This document shows, one piece after another, positions 20,087-28,814 of a DNA stretch of 64,000 bases. The translations under genes were made by a program, and so were the position numbers. The notes below the pieces were generated by a model. That model was not told where the DNA came from, searched no databases, and worked only from the letters and a program-made list of their open reading frames with translations. Source of the DNA: Sphingobacteriales bacterium (GTDB taxonomy: Bacteria > Bacteroidota > Bacteroidia > Chitinophagales > UBA2359); NCBI GenBank assembly GCA_016700115.1, contig CP064999.1, positions 1,116,001-1,180,000 of the forward strand. The letters are read 5' to 3'. Each line of letters starts with the position of its first letter. Within the stretch, counting starts at the first letter, position 1.

Positions 20087-20629
20087 ATGCTTCCCGAAAT
20101 TAGCCAAAAGTTTACCCGTTTAGAACAAATCTGGCAAAACTATTTTCAAATCATTGACGGTGCGTCAGAAGAACAACGCCATTTTAAACCTGCGCCAGAC
20201 AAATGGTGTATGTTGGAAGTGGCTCAACATATCATCGGGTCTGAAAACGGAACCTTACGGTTTTTTAATAAATATCAACCCAAACAAGTGAAAATGACCG
20301 ACAAAGTTTCGGGAGTGGTCAGATCTCTTGTTTTAACACTCGCGCTTAAATCCCCCTTTAAATTCAAAGTGCCCAATGTCCCCGGGTTAAATCCTAAAAA
20401 CATCCATTCCTGGGAACAAATTATTGCCGAATGGAGGGACATTCAAAACGGATTGCGTCAATATTTTCAAGACTTCCCGTCAGAACACCTCAACCATATC
20501 GTATTTAAACATCCTGTTGCCGGAAAGTTTAACGTTTTTCAAACGCTCGACTTTTTAAACGAACATGCCACTCATCATCTCTTTCAATTAGAGCGGATAA
20601 AAAACACGCCCGGTTTCCCATCTTCTTAG
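20087..20629 (+). CDS. DinB-superfamily protein
   Basis: The 180-residue protein has the four-helix DinB/YfiT fold pattern: an N-terminal helix, WCMLEVAQHII around residue 45, and a C-terminal NEHATHHLFQLERI. His48, His160 and His164 are placed like the metal-binding histidine triad of the family. Members include metal-dependent thiol S-transferases and DNA-damage-induced proteins of unknown activity, so the substrate cannot be named. The rhodanese gene starts 8 bp downstream, so the two are almost certainly co-transcribed, and a shared role in sulfur or thiol chemistry is a reasonable inference. Confidence 0.8.
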   Translation: MLPEISQKFTRLEQIWQNYFQIIDGASEEQRHFKPAPDKWCMLEVAQHIIGSENGTLRFFNKYQPKQVKMTDKVSGVVRSLVLTLALKSPFKFKVPNVPGLNPKNIHSWEQIIAEWRDIQNGLRQYFQDFPSEHLNHIVFKHPVAGKFNVFQTLDFLNEHATHHLFQLERIKNTPGFPSS

Positions 20630-20637
20630 TTTTCCTT

Positions 20638-20940
20638 ATGCCCGATAAATATACCGACCTGCCTTTAATCCGGTTTATGGAATTAAGTCAGCAAGCAAAT
20701 TGCATTTTGCTTGATGTGAGAACAAATCCTGAGTTTGCAGATTTTCATTTTCAAAACGCTTTAAATATTGACATCAAAGACCGTGATTTCACCAGCGAAA
20801 TTGAAGAATTAGACCCTGAAAAAAAATATTTTGTCTATTGTAATAGAGGTATAAGAAGTGTAAACGCCTGTATATTAATGTCAAAAATAGGGTTTCAACA
20901 TCTGTATAACCTGAAAGGAGGCATACAAGCTTATCATTAA
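20638..20940 (+). CDS. Rhodanese-like domain protein
   Basis: The 100-residue single-domain rhodanese has the CH2A-type LLDVRTNPEFADFH motif near residue 25 and an active-site loop with Cys68 in YCNRGIRS, the residue that carries the persulfide. It ends GGIQAYH, the usual C-terminus of stand-alone cytosolic rhodaneses. It likely moves sulfane sulfur to a thiol acceptor. The last 19 codons and the stop lie inside a 66-bp sequence duplicated by the insertion sequence directly downstream, so the gene itself is intact but now separated from its terminator at 22.9 kb. Confidence 0.9.
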   Translation: MPDKYTDLPLIRFMELSQQANCILLDVRTNPEFADFHFQNALNIDIKDRDFTSEIEELDPEKKYFVYCNRGIRSVNACILMSKIGFQHLYNLKGGIQAYH

Positions 20941-20949
20941 GTAAAATCA
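20884..20949 (+). repeat. 66-bp target-site duplication, left copy
   Basis: The 66 bases ending at 20949 are identical to 22799-22864 and directly abut the left inverted repeat of the insertion sequence. The copy holds the 3' end of the rhodanese gene including its stop codon. Its length is far above the 4-12 bp usual for DDE insertion sequences but fits the long, variable duplications reported for IS1634. Confidence 0.92.
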
Positions 20950-20969
20950 CCTGACTTTGACAGTTAAAT
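20950..20969 (+). repeat. Left terminal inverted repeat of the IS
   Basis: Twenty bases, CCTGACTTTGACAGTTAAAT, match the reverse complement of 22779-22798 without mismatch. Similarity fades after base 20. Confidence 0.92.
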
Positions 20970-21067
20970 GAGATAACCCGTTAATAATCAATGATAATAA
21001 GAAATAAGAAACCGCAATTGTAGTGGCAACTTTTTTTCTTAGGCTATTGTTTTTAAGACAATATGCT

Positions 21068-21075
21068 TACATTTG
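21068..21075 (+). promoter_or_regulatory. Candidate promoter -7 box of the IS transposase
   Basis: TACATTTG matches the Bacteroidota -7 consensus TAnnTTTG, with a TTG about 18-19 bp upstream in CTATTGTTTTT. It sits only 4 bp before the ATG at 21080, so a transcript from it would be leaderless or start inside the gene. The position makes the call tentative. Confidence 0.3.
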
Positions 21076-21079
21076 CGGT

Positions 21080-22706
21080 ATGTTTGTAAAAGCCACTAAA
21101 TCTAAAAACCATACGTATATTCAGTTAGTGGAATCTTTTCGTGAAGGAAAGACTACCAAGCACAAGGTAATTGCCAACTTTGGTCGCCTTGACCAGTTGC
21201 GTGATTCAGGATTCCTACTATCAGTTGGGCAGAAATTGCTGTCATTGAATAACACGCCTTGCATTGGGGCAGAGAATTTGCAGGAAACTGCACGCTTCTG
21301 TTATGGTCATTTGGTCTATAAAAAGTATGGGAGCAACTTGGCATCGGAGAAATTATCAAAAAATGTGCTAAGGGAACAAGGATAAAGTTCGATATAGAAG
21401 AGGTGATTTTCTATTGTGTGATTCATCGTCTGTTGAAAAGCAAATCAAAACATCAAGCATTTAAAGATCAGAAATTGTTTTATGGGCTAGGAAACATAAT
21501 TGGGTTGCAAGAAATTTACCGAAGTTTAGATTTTTTGTGTGATAAAAAGCAGGCAATTGAGACACAACTGTTTTACCATAAAAAAGGCGTTTATGCTAAG
21601 CCCATCGAAGTTGCTTTTTATGATGTAACGAATTATCACTTTGAGACAAACAGAGCAGATGCTTTACGCGAATTTGGGTTTAGCAAAGCTGGAAAGTTTA
21701 ATGAAGTACAAGTGGTGATGGGCTTATTTATAGATAGCACAGGCAGACCGATAGGCTACGATCTTTTTCCGGGTAATACTTTTGATGGTCAGACGATGGT
21801 AGATGCGCTGAAAATGTTAGAAAAGCAGTTTAATATAAGAAAAGTCATTGTAGTAGCCGACAAAGGTCTCAACTCGAAAGAAAATTTTAATTTAATACGT
21901 CAAGCGGGCTATGACTACATTGTTAGTGCCCGCTTAAAATCGATGCCCCAAAAGTTGGTACAAAAGATTTTGGCAACTAATGATATGGAGACAAAGACTG
22001 TGTGCGAGGATACGGGTGAAGTAACATTTAGCTGGAAAGTGTTGGATTACGAAACAACCTACAGCGATGCCAATAAAAGAAACAAAAATTGCAAGATAAA
22101 CTCCTAATTACTTGGAGTGCCAAAAGGGCAGCCAAAGACGCAAGAGACAGGGAAAGACAAATACAAAAAGCAAAAGTCAAATTAGACAACGGAGCGGACT
22201 TGCAAAACAAAAAGGGGGCTAACCGATTCCTGAAAATGGCGGAGAGTACCAATACAAAAGCTGCTGAAATAGACCAAGAACGAATAGATGAAGATGCAAA
22301 ATGGGATGGTTACTACGGCATACAGTATAGTAAAACGGATATGACGAACGAAGAAGTCTTGGCAAACTACCATCAATTATGGAAAATAGAAGAAAGTTTC
22401 CGGGTATTGAAGACCACCCTATCCACTCGACCAATTTTTCATTGGACACCCAAAAGGATAAAAGGACATTTCATGACCTGTTTTTTAGCATTCATGCTCG
22501 AACGGACGGTGGAACTAACCCTAAAGTTTGCAAACATCAACTTAAGTCCATGCAGTATTAAAGAAGAACTCAATCAAATGCAATTGTCTGAACTAACAAT
22601 TGATGATAAAAAGTACTTGCTGAAAGGTGCTGACACAGCATTAACCAACAAAATCCTTTCGGCATTTCGTATCCCTCCGTTCAAAGACTTAACTCCAGCG
22701 AACTAA
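21080..22706 (+). pseudogene. IS1634-family transposase, interrupted by two single-base frameshifts
   Basis: The start is the ATG before FVKATKSKNHTYIQLVESFR, a typical family N-terminus; the earlier in-frame GTG/ATG lies in terminal DNA. The first frame runs to 21385 but sense leaves it near 21326, where one missing base before TGGGAGCAACTT would restore LWEQLGIGEII. The second frame carries the catalytic aspartates in FYDVTNYHFE and VVADKGLNSKEN and ends at 22107. One missing A in the A5 run (22084-22088) joins it to the third frame, which has the glutamate region WKIEESFRVLKTTL and stops at 22706. Joined length is about 542 residues, normal for the family. All catalytic residues survive, so either the breaks are very recent or they are sequence errors. 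Confidence 0.85.
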
Positions 22707-22778
22707 ATAACCCGTTTTGTAGTGGCAACTATGCCATTTTGAGAAAACTTAACTCGCTGATTATCAATGGTTTGTGAA

Positions 22779-22798
22779 ATTTAACTGTCAAAGTCAGG
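22779..22798 (-). repeat. Right terminal inverted repeat of the IS
   Basis: This is the exact reverse complement of the left end at 20950-20969. It lies 72 bp after the transposase stop. Confidence 0.92.
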
Positions 22799-22864
22799 AA
22801 AATAGGGTTTCAACATCTGTATAACCTGAAAGGAGGCATACAAGCTTATCATTAAGTAAAATCA
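22799..22864 (+). repeat. 66-bp target-site duplication, right copy
   Basis: Identical to 20884-20949. It repeats the last codons and the stop of the rhodanese gene, without a start, and leads straight into the original terminator hairpin. Confidence 0.92.
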
Positions 22865-22907
22865 AAAGGCGCATTGTTCTTTATTTTTAGAACAATGCGC
22901 CTTTTTT
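22864..22907. terminator. Intrinsic terminator of the rhodanese unit, probably bidirectional
   Basis: The arms AAAAGGCGCATTGTTCT and AGAACAATGCGCCTTTTTT form a long perfect stem with an 8-base loop. The A run before and T run after the stem allow use from both sides, that is by the upstream plus-strand unit and by the minus-strand sigma factor gene that ends at 22949. The insertion sequence has moved this hairpin 1.9 kb away from the gene it served. Confidence 0.85.
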
Positions 22908-22948
22908 AAATACCCTTTTGTAACAGGTGTTTATCAGAAAGTTATAGC

Positions 22949-23527
22949 TCAGAGAACAATTTGTTTTTCTTCTACCATTTTTCGCATATTGATCAGTGCA
23001 TACCGCATTCTTCCCAAAGCGGTGTTGATACTGACATCTGTAATAGCGGCAATGTCCTTAAAACTCAAATCGGCATAATGACGAAGAATGACCACCTCTT
23101 TTTGTTCGGCCGGCAAACTCTCGATTAAGCCCCGCACTTTGCCAACGGTTTCATTGCGTTCCATTCTGTCTTCGGCGGTCTCTTCTGCAAACTTGAGCAC
23201 CTTAAAAATATCTTGCCCGTCTGCATTGGTGATCGTTGGAGTGCGCTTGGTTTTGCGGTAATGGTCCACACAAAGATTATAGGCAATACGCAACACCCAA
23301 GGCAAAAACTTGCCTTCTTCAGAGTACTTGCCTCGTTTTAAGGTTTCAATTACCTTGATAAAGGTATCCTGAAACACATCTTCAGCAAGCACCTCGTCTT
23401 TCACAAAGAGGAGAATAGAGGTATAGATTTTGTCCTTGTAGCGGCGGATCAATTCGGACAAAGCCCTGTCATCGCCTGAACGGTACATCCGAATCAGCAC
23501 TCTATCGCCAAATAATTGCAAAGTCAT
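22949..23527 (-). CDS. ECF-family RNA polymerase sigma factor
   Basis: The protein has about 192 residues from the ATG chosen at 23527; an upstream TTG at 23569 would add 14 residues without family support. Sigma region 2 contains DVFQDTFIKVIETLKRGKY and FLPWVLRIAYNLCVDHYRK, and region 4 contains EQKEVVILRHYADLSFKDI followed by a helix-turn-helix (VSINTALGRMRYALINMRK). This length and motif set are those of an extracytoplasmic-function sigma-70 factor that redirects RNA polymerase to a stress or envelope regulon. No anti-sigma gene is adjacent. It converges on the rhodanese unit at a shared terminator. Confidence 0.93.
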   Translation of the reverse strand: MTLQLFGDRVLIRMYRSGDDRALSELIRRYKDKIYTSILLFVKDEVLAEDVFQDTFIKVIETLKRGKYSEEGKFLPWVLRIAYNLCVDHYRKTKRTPTITNADGQDIFKVLKFAEETAEDRMERNETVGKVRGLIESLPAEQKEVVILRHYADLSFKDIAAITDVSINTALGRMRYALINMRKMVEEKQIVL

Positions 23528-23569
23528 AATTTTTTGTTTTAAGGCATAAATTGATTGACTATCAATCAA

Positions 23570-24112
23570 TAGAAGGCGTAGAGTTTTATTCGATAAACCG
23601 TAATTTTATGAGGTGAAGAAAAAAATTAAGCGCAAAACGATAAAATCGGCGTTTTGTTATACAAAATTAGTAAAAACATCCAACGCACAAAATTTTTTTT
23701 TCTTTTTTTTTGATTATTTTAACGTTTTAATGTCATTTACTTAACAAAACAACATGTATCGGGTGTTTGAGTGGATATTTTCCGATAAAATGGGCTTCAT
23801 CTGCCCGCTATCTCATTTCTGGAAAAACATTATATGCTATTTTAAAGCTAATTCGTAAAATCTTGTTTTAGTGCTGTTTCAATCTGAAAAAATCGTGCCA
23901 AACCTGTTAATTGCTCATTTTTAAAAAAAATAAAAGTGCGATGTCTTCACGCAAATACCCTTTGACTAAGAAATAGCTTTTCTTTATACTTTTACAGAGC
24001 ATTGATAAACTCCTATTCAGACCATATTGTTTAATCATGGTTTATCAGATTTAGTTTTTTCGTTTAATTATTTGCAGTTCTAACCGGCAAAATTTGTTTT
24101 CAACCTTTTTAT
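23570..24112. other. AT-rich intergenic region between sigma factor and uvrA
   Basis: This 543-bp spacer lies between two divergently transcribed genes and must hold both promoters. It is strongly AT-rich with a long T tract near 23695-23712. I see no convincing TAnnTTTG pair, tRNA or open frame. Confidence 0.5.
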
Positions 24113-26959
24113 ATGTACGTTCGACCCGAAAACCTACTTACTCATCAATTCGAAGACCTGGATCCCCGATACTTTATTATTATAAAAGGTGCCCGTCAGC
24201 ATAATCTTAAAAATGTGGATGTCGCCATTCCTCGAAACCGTTTAGTGGTGGTTACGGGTGTTTCGGGAAGCGGTAAATCTACCCTTACCATTGATACGCT
24301 TTATGCCGAAGGGCAACGTCGCTATGTTGAAAGCCTTTCTTCTTATGCAAGGCAGTTCCTGACCCGGATGAATAAACCTGATGTGGACTATATAAAAGGT
24401 ATTAGCCCGGCTATTGCGGTAGAACAAAAGGTGGTTACCCGCACTTCCCGGTCAACGGTAGGAACTTTGACTGAAATTTACGATTACCTGCGATTGCTAT
24501 ATGCGAGAATAGGACGCACATATTCCCCAATTTCGGGCGAACCGGTCAGAAAAGATGAGGTTTCTGATGTAACTGATTATATATTTTCACTTCCTGCCGG
24601 CACTTTGGTTCAGATGTTCATTCCTTTGCATCTTCATTCTCAGGCAAAAGACGGGGTTAAAAAAGAATTTGATCTCCTGCTTAGAAAAGGGTTTACCCGG
24701 ATTCAATACGGTGGACAATTACTTAATATAGAAGATACCGACCCCGAGCAGATAGAAATTAATATGCCGGATCTAAAAATCTTAATAGACAGATTGGTAG
24801 TAAAACCGGACGATTACGACATACAGACAAGAGCTGCCGATTCGGTCAATATCGCTTTTTTTGAAGGACATGGAGAATGTATTCTTATAACCGGAAATGG
24901 CGAAACCAAACGTTTTTCCAACCGTTTTGAGCGGGACGGCCTGAGTTTTGACGAACCCAATGCACACTTTTTCAATTTCAACAGCCCTTATGGTGCTTGT
25001 CCGGTTTGTGAGGGGTTTGGACAAGTAATTGGGGTTGACGAAAACAGAGTCTTTCCTGATAAAAACCTTTCGGTCTATGAAGGAGCTATCGCCCCCTGGC
25101 ATGGTGAAAAAATGAAAGCGTGGAAGGATGAATTGATTTTGCATAGCCATAAATTTGATTTCCCGATCCACCGCGCCATTGCCGACCTCACACCACAGGA
25201 ATATCAATTATTATGGACCGGAAACGAATATTTTGAAGGGTTAGATCAGTTTTTCAGATTTTTGGAGGAACAATCGTTTAAAATACACTACCGCATCATG
25301 ATGGCAAAATACCGGGGAAGAACGGTTTGCCGCAACTGCCAGGGAAGCCGTCTGAGGCCTGATGCACAATACATCAAAATAGGAGGCAAAGCAATTACCG
25401 GCTTGGTGAACCTGCCAATAAAAGAGGTAAAAGCCTTTTTTGAACAATTAGAACTTAACGATCACGACAAAGTGGTCAGCAGTAGAATCCTGATGGAAAT
25501 AAACAACCGGTTAAAGGTAATGACCGAAATAGGGTTGGGATATCTGACGCTCAACCGGGTTTCTGCAACTTTATCAGGCGGAGAAACTCAACGCATTAAC
25601 CTGACCCGCTCTTTGGGAAGCAACCTGACCAATTCTATGTATATCCTGGACGAACCCAGTATCGGGCTTCATTCAAAAGATACGGAAAAACTGATTGAAG
25701 TTTTGAAACAATTGCGAAATCTCGGCAATACAGTAATTATTGTAGAGCATGACGAAGAAATTATGCGCGCCGCAGACTATTTGATTGACATGGGTCCATT
25801 AGCCGGTCATTTAGGAGGTGAGGTGATCTTTGACGGAGCGCCAAAGGAATTGCCCAATTATCCCGAGAGTCTGACGGCTCAATATTTATTAGGAACAAAA
25901 ACTGTTTCATTGCCCGGTAAAAAAAGGGTGCCTAACCGGTTTATTGTCATTGAACAAGCCCGGCAACATAATCTTAAAAACATCACCGCACGTTTTCCGC
26001 TTCAGGCAATTACCGTTGTTACAGGAGTAAGCGGGTCGGGAAAAACTACCTTAATCAAAAACATTCTTTACCCTGCGCTAAAGCTAACCCTGAAAGAACC
26101 GGCCGATATTCCGGGTATTTTTGGAAAACTGAGTGGGGAGTTGTCCGAAATTTCGCGCATCGAACTTATTGACCAAAACCCTTTGGGCAAATCTTCGCGC
26201 TCCAACCCGATTACCTATATTAAAGCGTATGACTCGATCAGGGATTTGTTTGCCCATCTTCCTATGTCAAAAGCCAGAGGTTTTCAACCCAAGCATTTTT
26301 CGTTTAATGTTGAAGGCGGGCGCTGCGAATCTTGTCAGGGAGATGGTGAAACCGTTGTGGAAATGCAGTTTTTGGCAGATGTGCATCTGACTTGCGAAGA
26401 TTGCAATGGCAAACGGTTTAAACAAGAGGTCTTGGACGTGGAATATAAGGGTAAGTCTGTTTACGATGTGCTGGAAATGAGTGTTGATGAAGCATTGATT
26501 TTTTTCGGAGACCTGAAAGACATCAGCGGCAAACTAAAGCCCCTTGCAGATGTTGGTTTGGGTTATGTTAAATTAGGACAATCATCCAGTACTTTAAGTG
26601 GAGGAGAAGCACAACGGGTAAAATTGGCTTCCTTTCTAAGTAAAGGAAGATCTCAAACCCCCATCTTATTTATTTTCGACGAACCCTCAACCGGATTACA
26701 TTTCAACGACATCAATAAACTGTTGCAGTCATTTAATTCTTTGGTAGAAAACGGGCATACCATCGTTGTGGTAGAACACAATCTCGATATTGTAAAATGT
26801 GCCGATTGGGTGATAGATTTAGGACCTGACGGAGGTGATGAAGGAGGCTATTTATTATTTGAAGGCCCGCCCGAAGAACTGCAACATTGCGCGAAATCTT
26901 ATACCGCCAAATACTTGAAAGTTAAGTATGAGATGGAAGGGGGGGGAGGAAGTGTTTAG
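24113..26959 (+). CDS. uvrA: Excinuclease ABC subunit UvrA
   Basis: The 948-residue ATPase is the damage-recognition subunit of nucleotide excision repair; as a dimer it loads UvrB onto lesions. Two ABC modules are visible: Walker A GVSGSGKST near residue 50 and GVSGSGKTT near 640, signatures LSGGE near 487 and 826, and Walker B motifs YILDEPSIGLH and FIFDEPSTGLH. The C-terminal zinc finger is complete (CESC...CEDC, about 739-765). The first finger has only its second pair (CPVC), the place of the first CxxC being taken by FSNRFERDGLSFDEP. The start ATG precedes YVRPENLLTHQ and gives the usual family length. Confidence 0.97.
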   Translation: MYVRPENLLTHQFEDLDPRYFIIIKGARQHNLKNVDVAIPRNRLVVVTGVSGSGKSTLTIDTLYAEGQRRYVESLSSYARQFLTRMNKPDVDYIKGISPAIAVEQKVVTRTSRSTVGTLTEIYDYLRLLYARIGRTYSPISGEPVRKDEVSDVTDYIFSLPAGTLVQMFIPLHLHSQAKDGVKKEFDLLLRKGFTRIQYGGQLLNIEDTDPEQIEINMPDLKILIDRLVVKPDDYDIQTRAADSVNIAFFEGHGECILITGNGETKRFSNRFERDGLSFDEPNAHFFNFNSPYGACPVCEGFGQVIGVDENRVFPDKNLSVYEGAIAPWHGEKMKAWKDELILHSHKFDFPIHRAIADLTPQEYQLLWTGNEYFEGLDQFFRFLEEQSFKIHYRIMMAKYRGRTVCRNCQGSRLRPDAQYIKIGGKAITGLVNLPIKEVKAFFEQLELNDHDKVVSSRILMEINNRLKVMTEIGLGYLTLNRVSATLSGGETQRINLTRSLGSNLTNSMYILDEPSIGLHSKDTEKLIEVLKQLRNLGNTVIIVEHDEEIMRAADYLIDMGPLAGHLGGEVIFDGAPKELPNYPESLTAQYLLGTKTVSLPGKKRVPNRFIVIEQARQHNLKNITARFPLQAITVVTGVSGSGKTTLIKNILYPALKLTLKEPADIPGIFGKLSGELSEISRIELIDQNPLGKSSRSNPITYIKAYDSIRDLFAHLPMSKARGFQPKHFSFNVEGGRCESCQGDGETVVEMQFLADVHLTCEDCNGKRFKQEVLDVEYKGKSVYDVLEMSVDEALIFFGDLKDISGKLKPLADVGLGYVKLGQSSSTLSGGEAQRVKLASFLSKGRSQTPILFIFDEPSTGLHFNDINKLLQSFNSLVENGHTIVVVEHNLDIVKCADWVIDLGPDGGDEGGYLLFEGPPEELQHCAKSYTAKYLKVKYEMEGGGGSV

Positions 26960-27102
26960 GGAAATGGCGGCATAAAAAAGCAAGTTGTTCTGTTATATAA
27001 AACATCCGCTTACTTTAACCCAAACAAATATCTTAGAACGCATAAAATTTGAACTGTATAGAGCAATTATAATGGATTAATACGAATTTGCAATACCTAT
27101 TA

Positions 27103-28203
27103 TTAGCCATTAAGCCAAGCATCCAGTTCCTTTTCGCTTTCTATTAACCTTTTGTCGCCAATTGTTTTAAGCGGCACAAATTGGCAATATTCGATTGCAT
27201 TGTTGTAATTTTTTAAACACCTTTTTACTTCCCTTTCGTTAAACCAAACGTCTAAATATATGCCCCATTCATGATTCCAATAAAGAGCTAATTTATGATC
27301 ATACACCGAAAATTCAAGTTCTTTTCCGGGATTGGAAAATTGTCTGCTAAATCCTTCTAAATCTAACAATAATCTTATTTTAATACCCAAATCACGAATA
27401 TGTTTTCTTAGAACTAATTTGTTTTTTTCAGAGTGATCTATTTCAGCTCGGCTACTGATGATAAAAGTACGTTCTACATGAATTCCACGCTGAACCATTC
27501 TTTCATTGGCTGATAGCCAATGTTTTGCAGCGGGAGTACTCCAATAATCCAAATCTTTATAGCTCATAGCAAAACATCTTTTCATTTCGAATTCTTCAGC
27601 TATATATTTATACAGTTCATACATGGGTTTGCCGGTAATAAACATCTGTTCGTTTTGATTCATTTTATCCAACATCTCCAATTGCTCGTTGAGAATATAG
27701 TTCAAGGCAACAGTAAAAGTGGCTGCACCTTTATCAGGTTTAATATTGACATTAATTCCTACGCCTGCAAGTTTTTCTGACAACCGGAGCAGCCCCTCTA
27801 TTTTACGCTCATCCAGTTGGTCTAATAGCGTAATTATTTTCTCCTTATTAGTTCCAAACCATAGCCTTTCAGCACTCTCTCCGTCCAAATTTACCGCATA
27901 TTGACAAAGCTTGTCAATAAATCCGGCATTTGCGATTACCATACCCTCTTCATTTTCAGACTCTTCTTTTAGTAAAAGATTATACTTTTTCTGAAATGTT
28001 TCTGGTATAATTTGTTTTCCTTTGACCTTTTTGGAAATATCGTCGGCCAAATCTTCAAAAAAAATACCCATAGGCTCATTATTTTTCAGTATAGCTTTAC
28101 CGTTTTTTCCTGTTTCAACTCTTTTTTTAGACTGAGTAGAGTCGTATTTTAAAAAGACATCATTGATAAGTTTTCTGAAAAAGGGAATGGGATAGCTTGG
28201 CAT
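27103..28203 (-). CDS. Protein of unknown function, 366 residues
   Basis: I do not recognise a family. It has no signal peptide or membrane helix and is rich in charged residues, so it is likely cytoplasmic. The N-terminal third looks helical (FFRKLINDVFLKYDSTQSKK, then GIFFEDLADDISKKVKGKQ). The C-terminal half has a mixed alpha/beta pattern with WLSANERMVQRGIHVERTFI, IRDLGIKIRLLLDLEG and YWNHEWGIYLDVWFNEREV. It is a single-gene minus-strand unit between uvrA and the CHAT locus. AT-rich composition relative to uvrA is compatible with acquired DNA, which is inference only. Confidence 0.75.
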   Translation of the reverse strand: MPSYPIPFFRKLINDVFLKYDSTQSKKRVETGKNGKAILKNNEPMGIFFEDLADDISKKVKGKQIIPETFQKKYNLLLKEESENEEGMVIANAGFIDKLCQYAVNLDGESAERLWFGTNKEKIITLLDQLDERKIEGLLRLSEKLAGVGINVNIKPDKGAATFTVALNYILNEQLEMLDKMNQNEQMFITGKPMYELYKYIAEEFEMKRCFAMSYKDLDYWSTPAAKHWLSANERMVQRGIHVERTFIISSRAEIDHSEKNKLVLRKHIRDLGIKIRLLLDLEGFSRQFSNPGKELEFSVYDHKLALYWNHEWGIYLDVWFNEREVKRCLKNYNNAIEYCQFVPLKTIGDKRLIESEKELDAWLNG

Positions 28204-28576
28204 ACTTAATAAACTACGTTGGTTTCAATTTAAAGAAGAACAATATTTTCGACACATTGCTTTGGAATTTGTTAGGCAATCAGCTTTCTCTGCATTTTTT
28301 TAGCATTTTTTTACTTGTGTCCGCAAATTTAAGTCGAAAAAATGCAAAATATTACAGAATAGGTTTGAATAAAGATAAAAAAAGTAAAAACAAAATGCAA
28401 TTTGTTTGTGCTTTTGTACTCAACAAAAGCTATATTTGTTAAAAACGTATTATTCCTATTTTTTAAAAAAGTAAAAACAGACAAATTGCAGAGACAGGAC
28501 TTAAAGTGCAAGTACAAACAAACAAATAAAGAGAATTTATAGTGTTATATTCTTATCATACTTAAAAAAAAGCGCT
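28204..28576. other. AT-rich intergenic region with a candidate promoter
   Basis: The 373-bp spacer is between the divergent orphan gene and the small NfeD-like gene. Apart from the promoter-like pair at 28405-28438, I see no feature. Confidence 0.45.
28405..28438 (+). promoter_or_regulatory. Candidate Bacteroidota promoter for the small NfeD-like gene
   Basis: TTTG (28405-28408) and TATATTTG (28431-28438) are 22 bp apart, within the TTG-N17-23-TAnnTTTG range described for Bacteroidota. Transcription would begin about 130 bp before the ATG at 28577. Confidence 0.4.
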
Positions 28577-28762
28577 ATGAAAAACTTAAACTTACTTATT
28601 GGTTTGACAGGAACGGCTGCTACTGTTTTACGATTTAATGGCTATATCATTATTGATAATGAACGTTATGTAGCCCGTTCACAGGTATGGATTGAAGCTG
28701 GTACGATTGTAATTGTTCGCAAAGTAGAGTTTAATCAGCTGATTGTTTCTCCGCTCGTCTAA
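28577..28762 (+). CDS. Small NfeD-like OB-fold protein (61 residues)
   Basis: The short product has the pattern of the soluble C-terminal beta-barrel of NfeD proteins: GLTGTAATVLRFNGYIIIDN, then VARSQVWIEAGTIVIVRKVE and a final LIVSPL strand, which follow the family's G..G.a.T.L.P.G, eyI..G..V.Vv.v and L.V.P positions. It lacks the membrane part and any protease domain. Stand-alone NfeD-like domains are known, usually beside SPFH proteins, but no SPFH gene is here. The function is unknown; the match is by eye and moderate. Confidence 0.55.
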   Translation: MKNLNLLIGLTGTAATVLRFNGYIIIDNERYVARSQVWIEAGTIVIVRKVEFNQLIVSPLV

Positions 28763-28814
28763 GTGTACAGGTCTATTCTTCAGTGAGCTTTTTTTAGAAG
28801 TTCTACAAAGCGAT

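Larger units (their letters stand above)
20950..22798 (+). mobile_element. IS1634-type insertion sequence, 1,849 bp, with 66-bp direct repeats
   Basis: Both boundaries are exact. The left end CCTGACTTTGACAGTTAAAT (20950-20969) is the perfect reverse complement of the right end (22779-22798), and the element is flanked by identical 66-bp direct repeats. It holds one transposase reading in the plus direction but broken by two single-base frameshifts. The transposase resembles the IS1634 family (DDE, insertion domain, C-terminal glutamate). Length (1.5-2 kb) and long target duplications both fit that family. The identical flanks point to a recent insertion. It lies between the rhodanese stop codon and the original terminator. 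Confidence 0.92.

Noticed and set aside
21326..22090. Programmed ribosomal frameshifting in the transposase
   Set aside because: Two separate shift sites would be needed, neither has a strong slippery heptamer with a visible downstream structure, and the family is normally one continuous frame.
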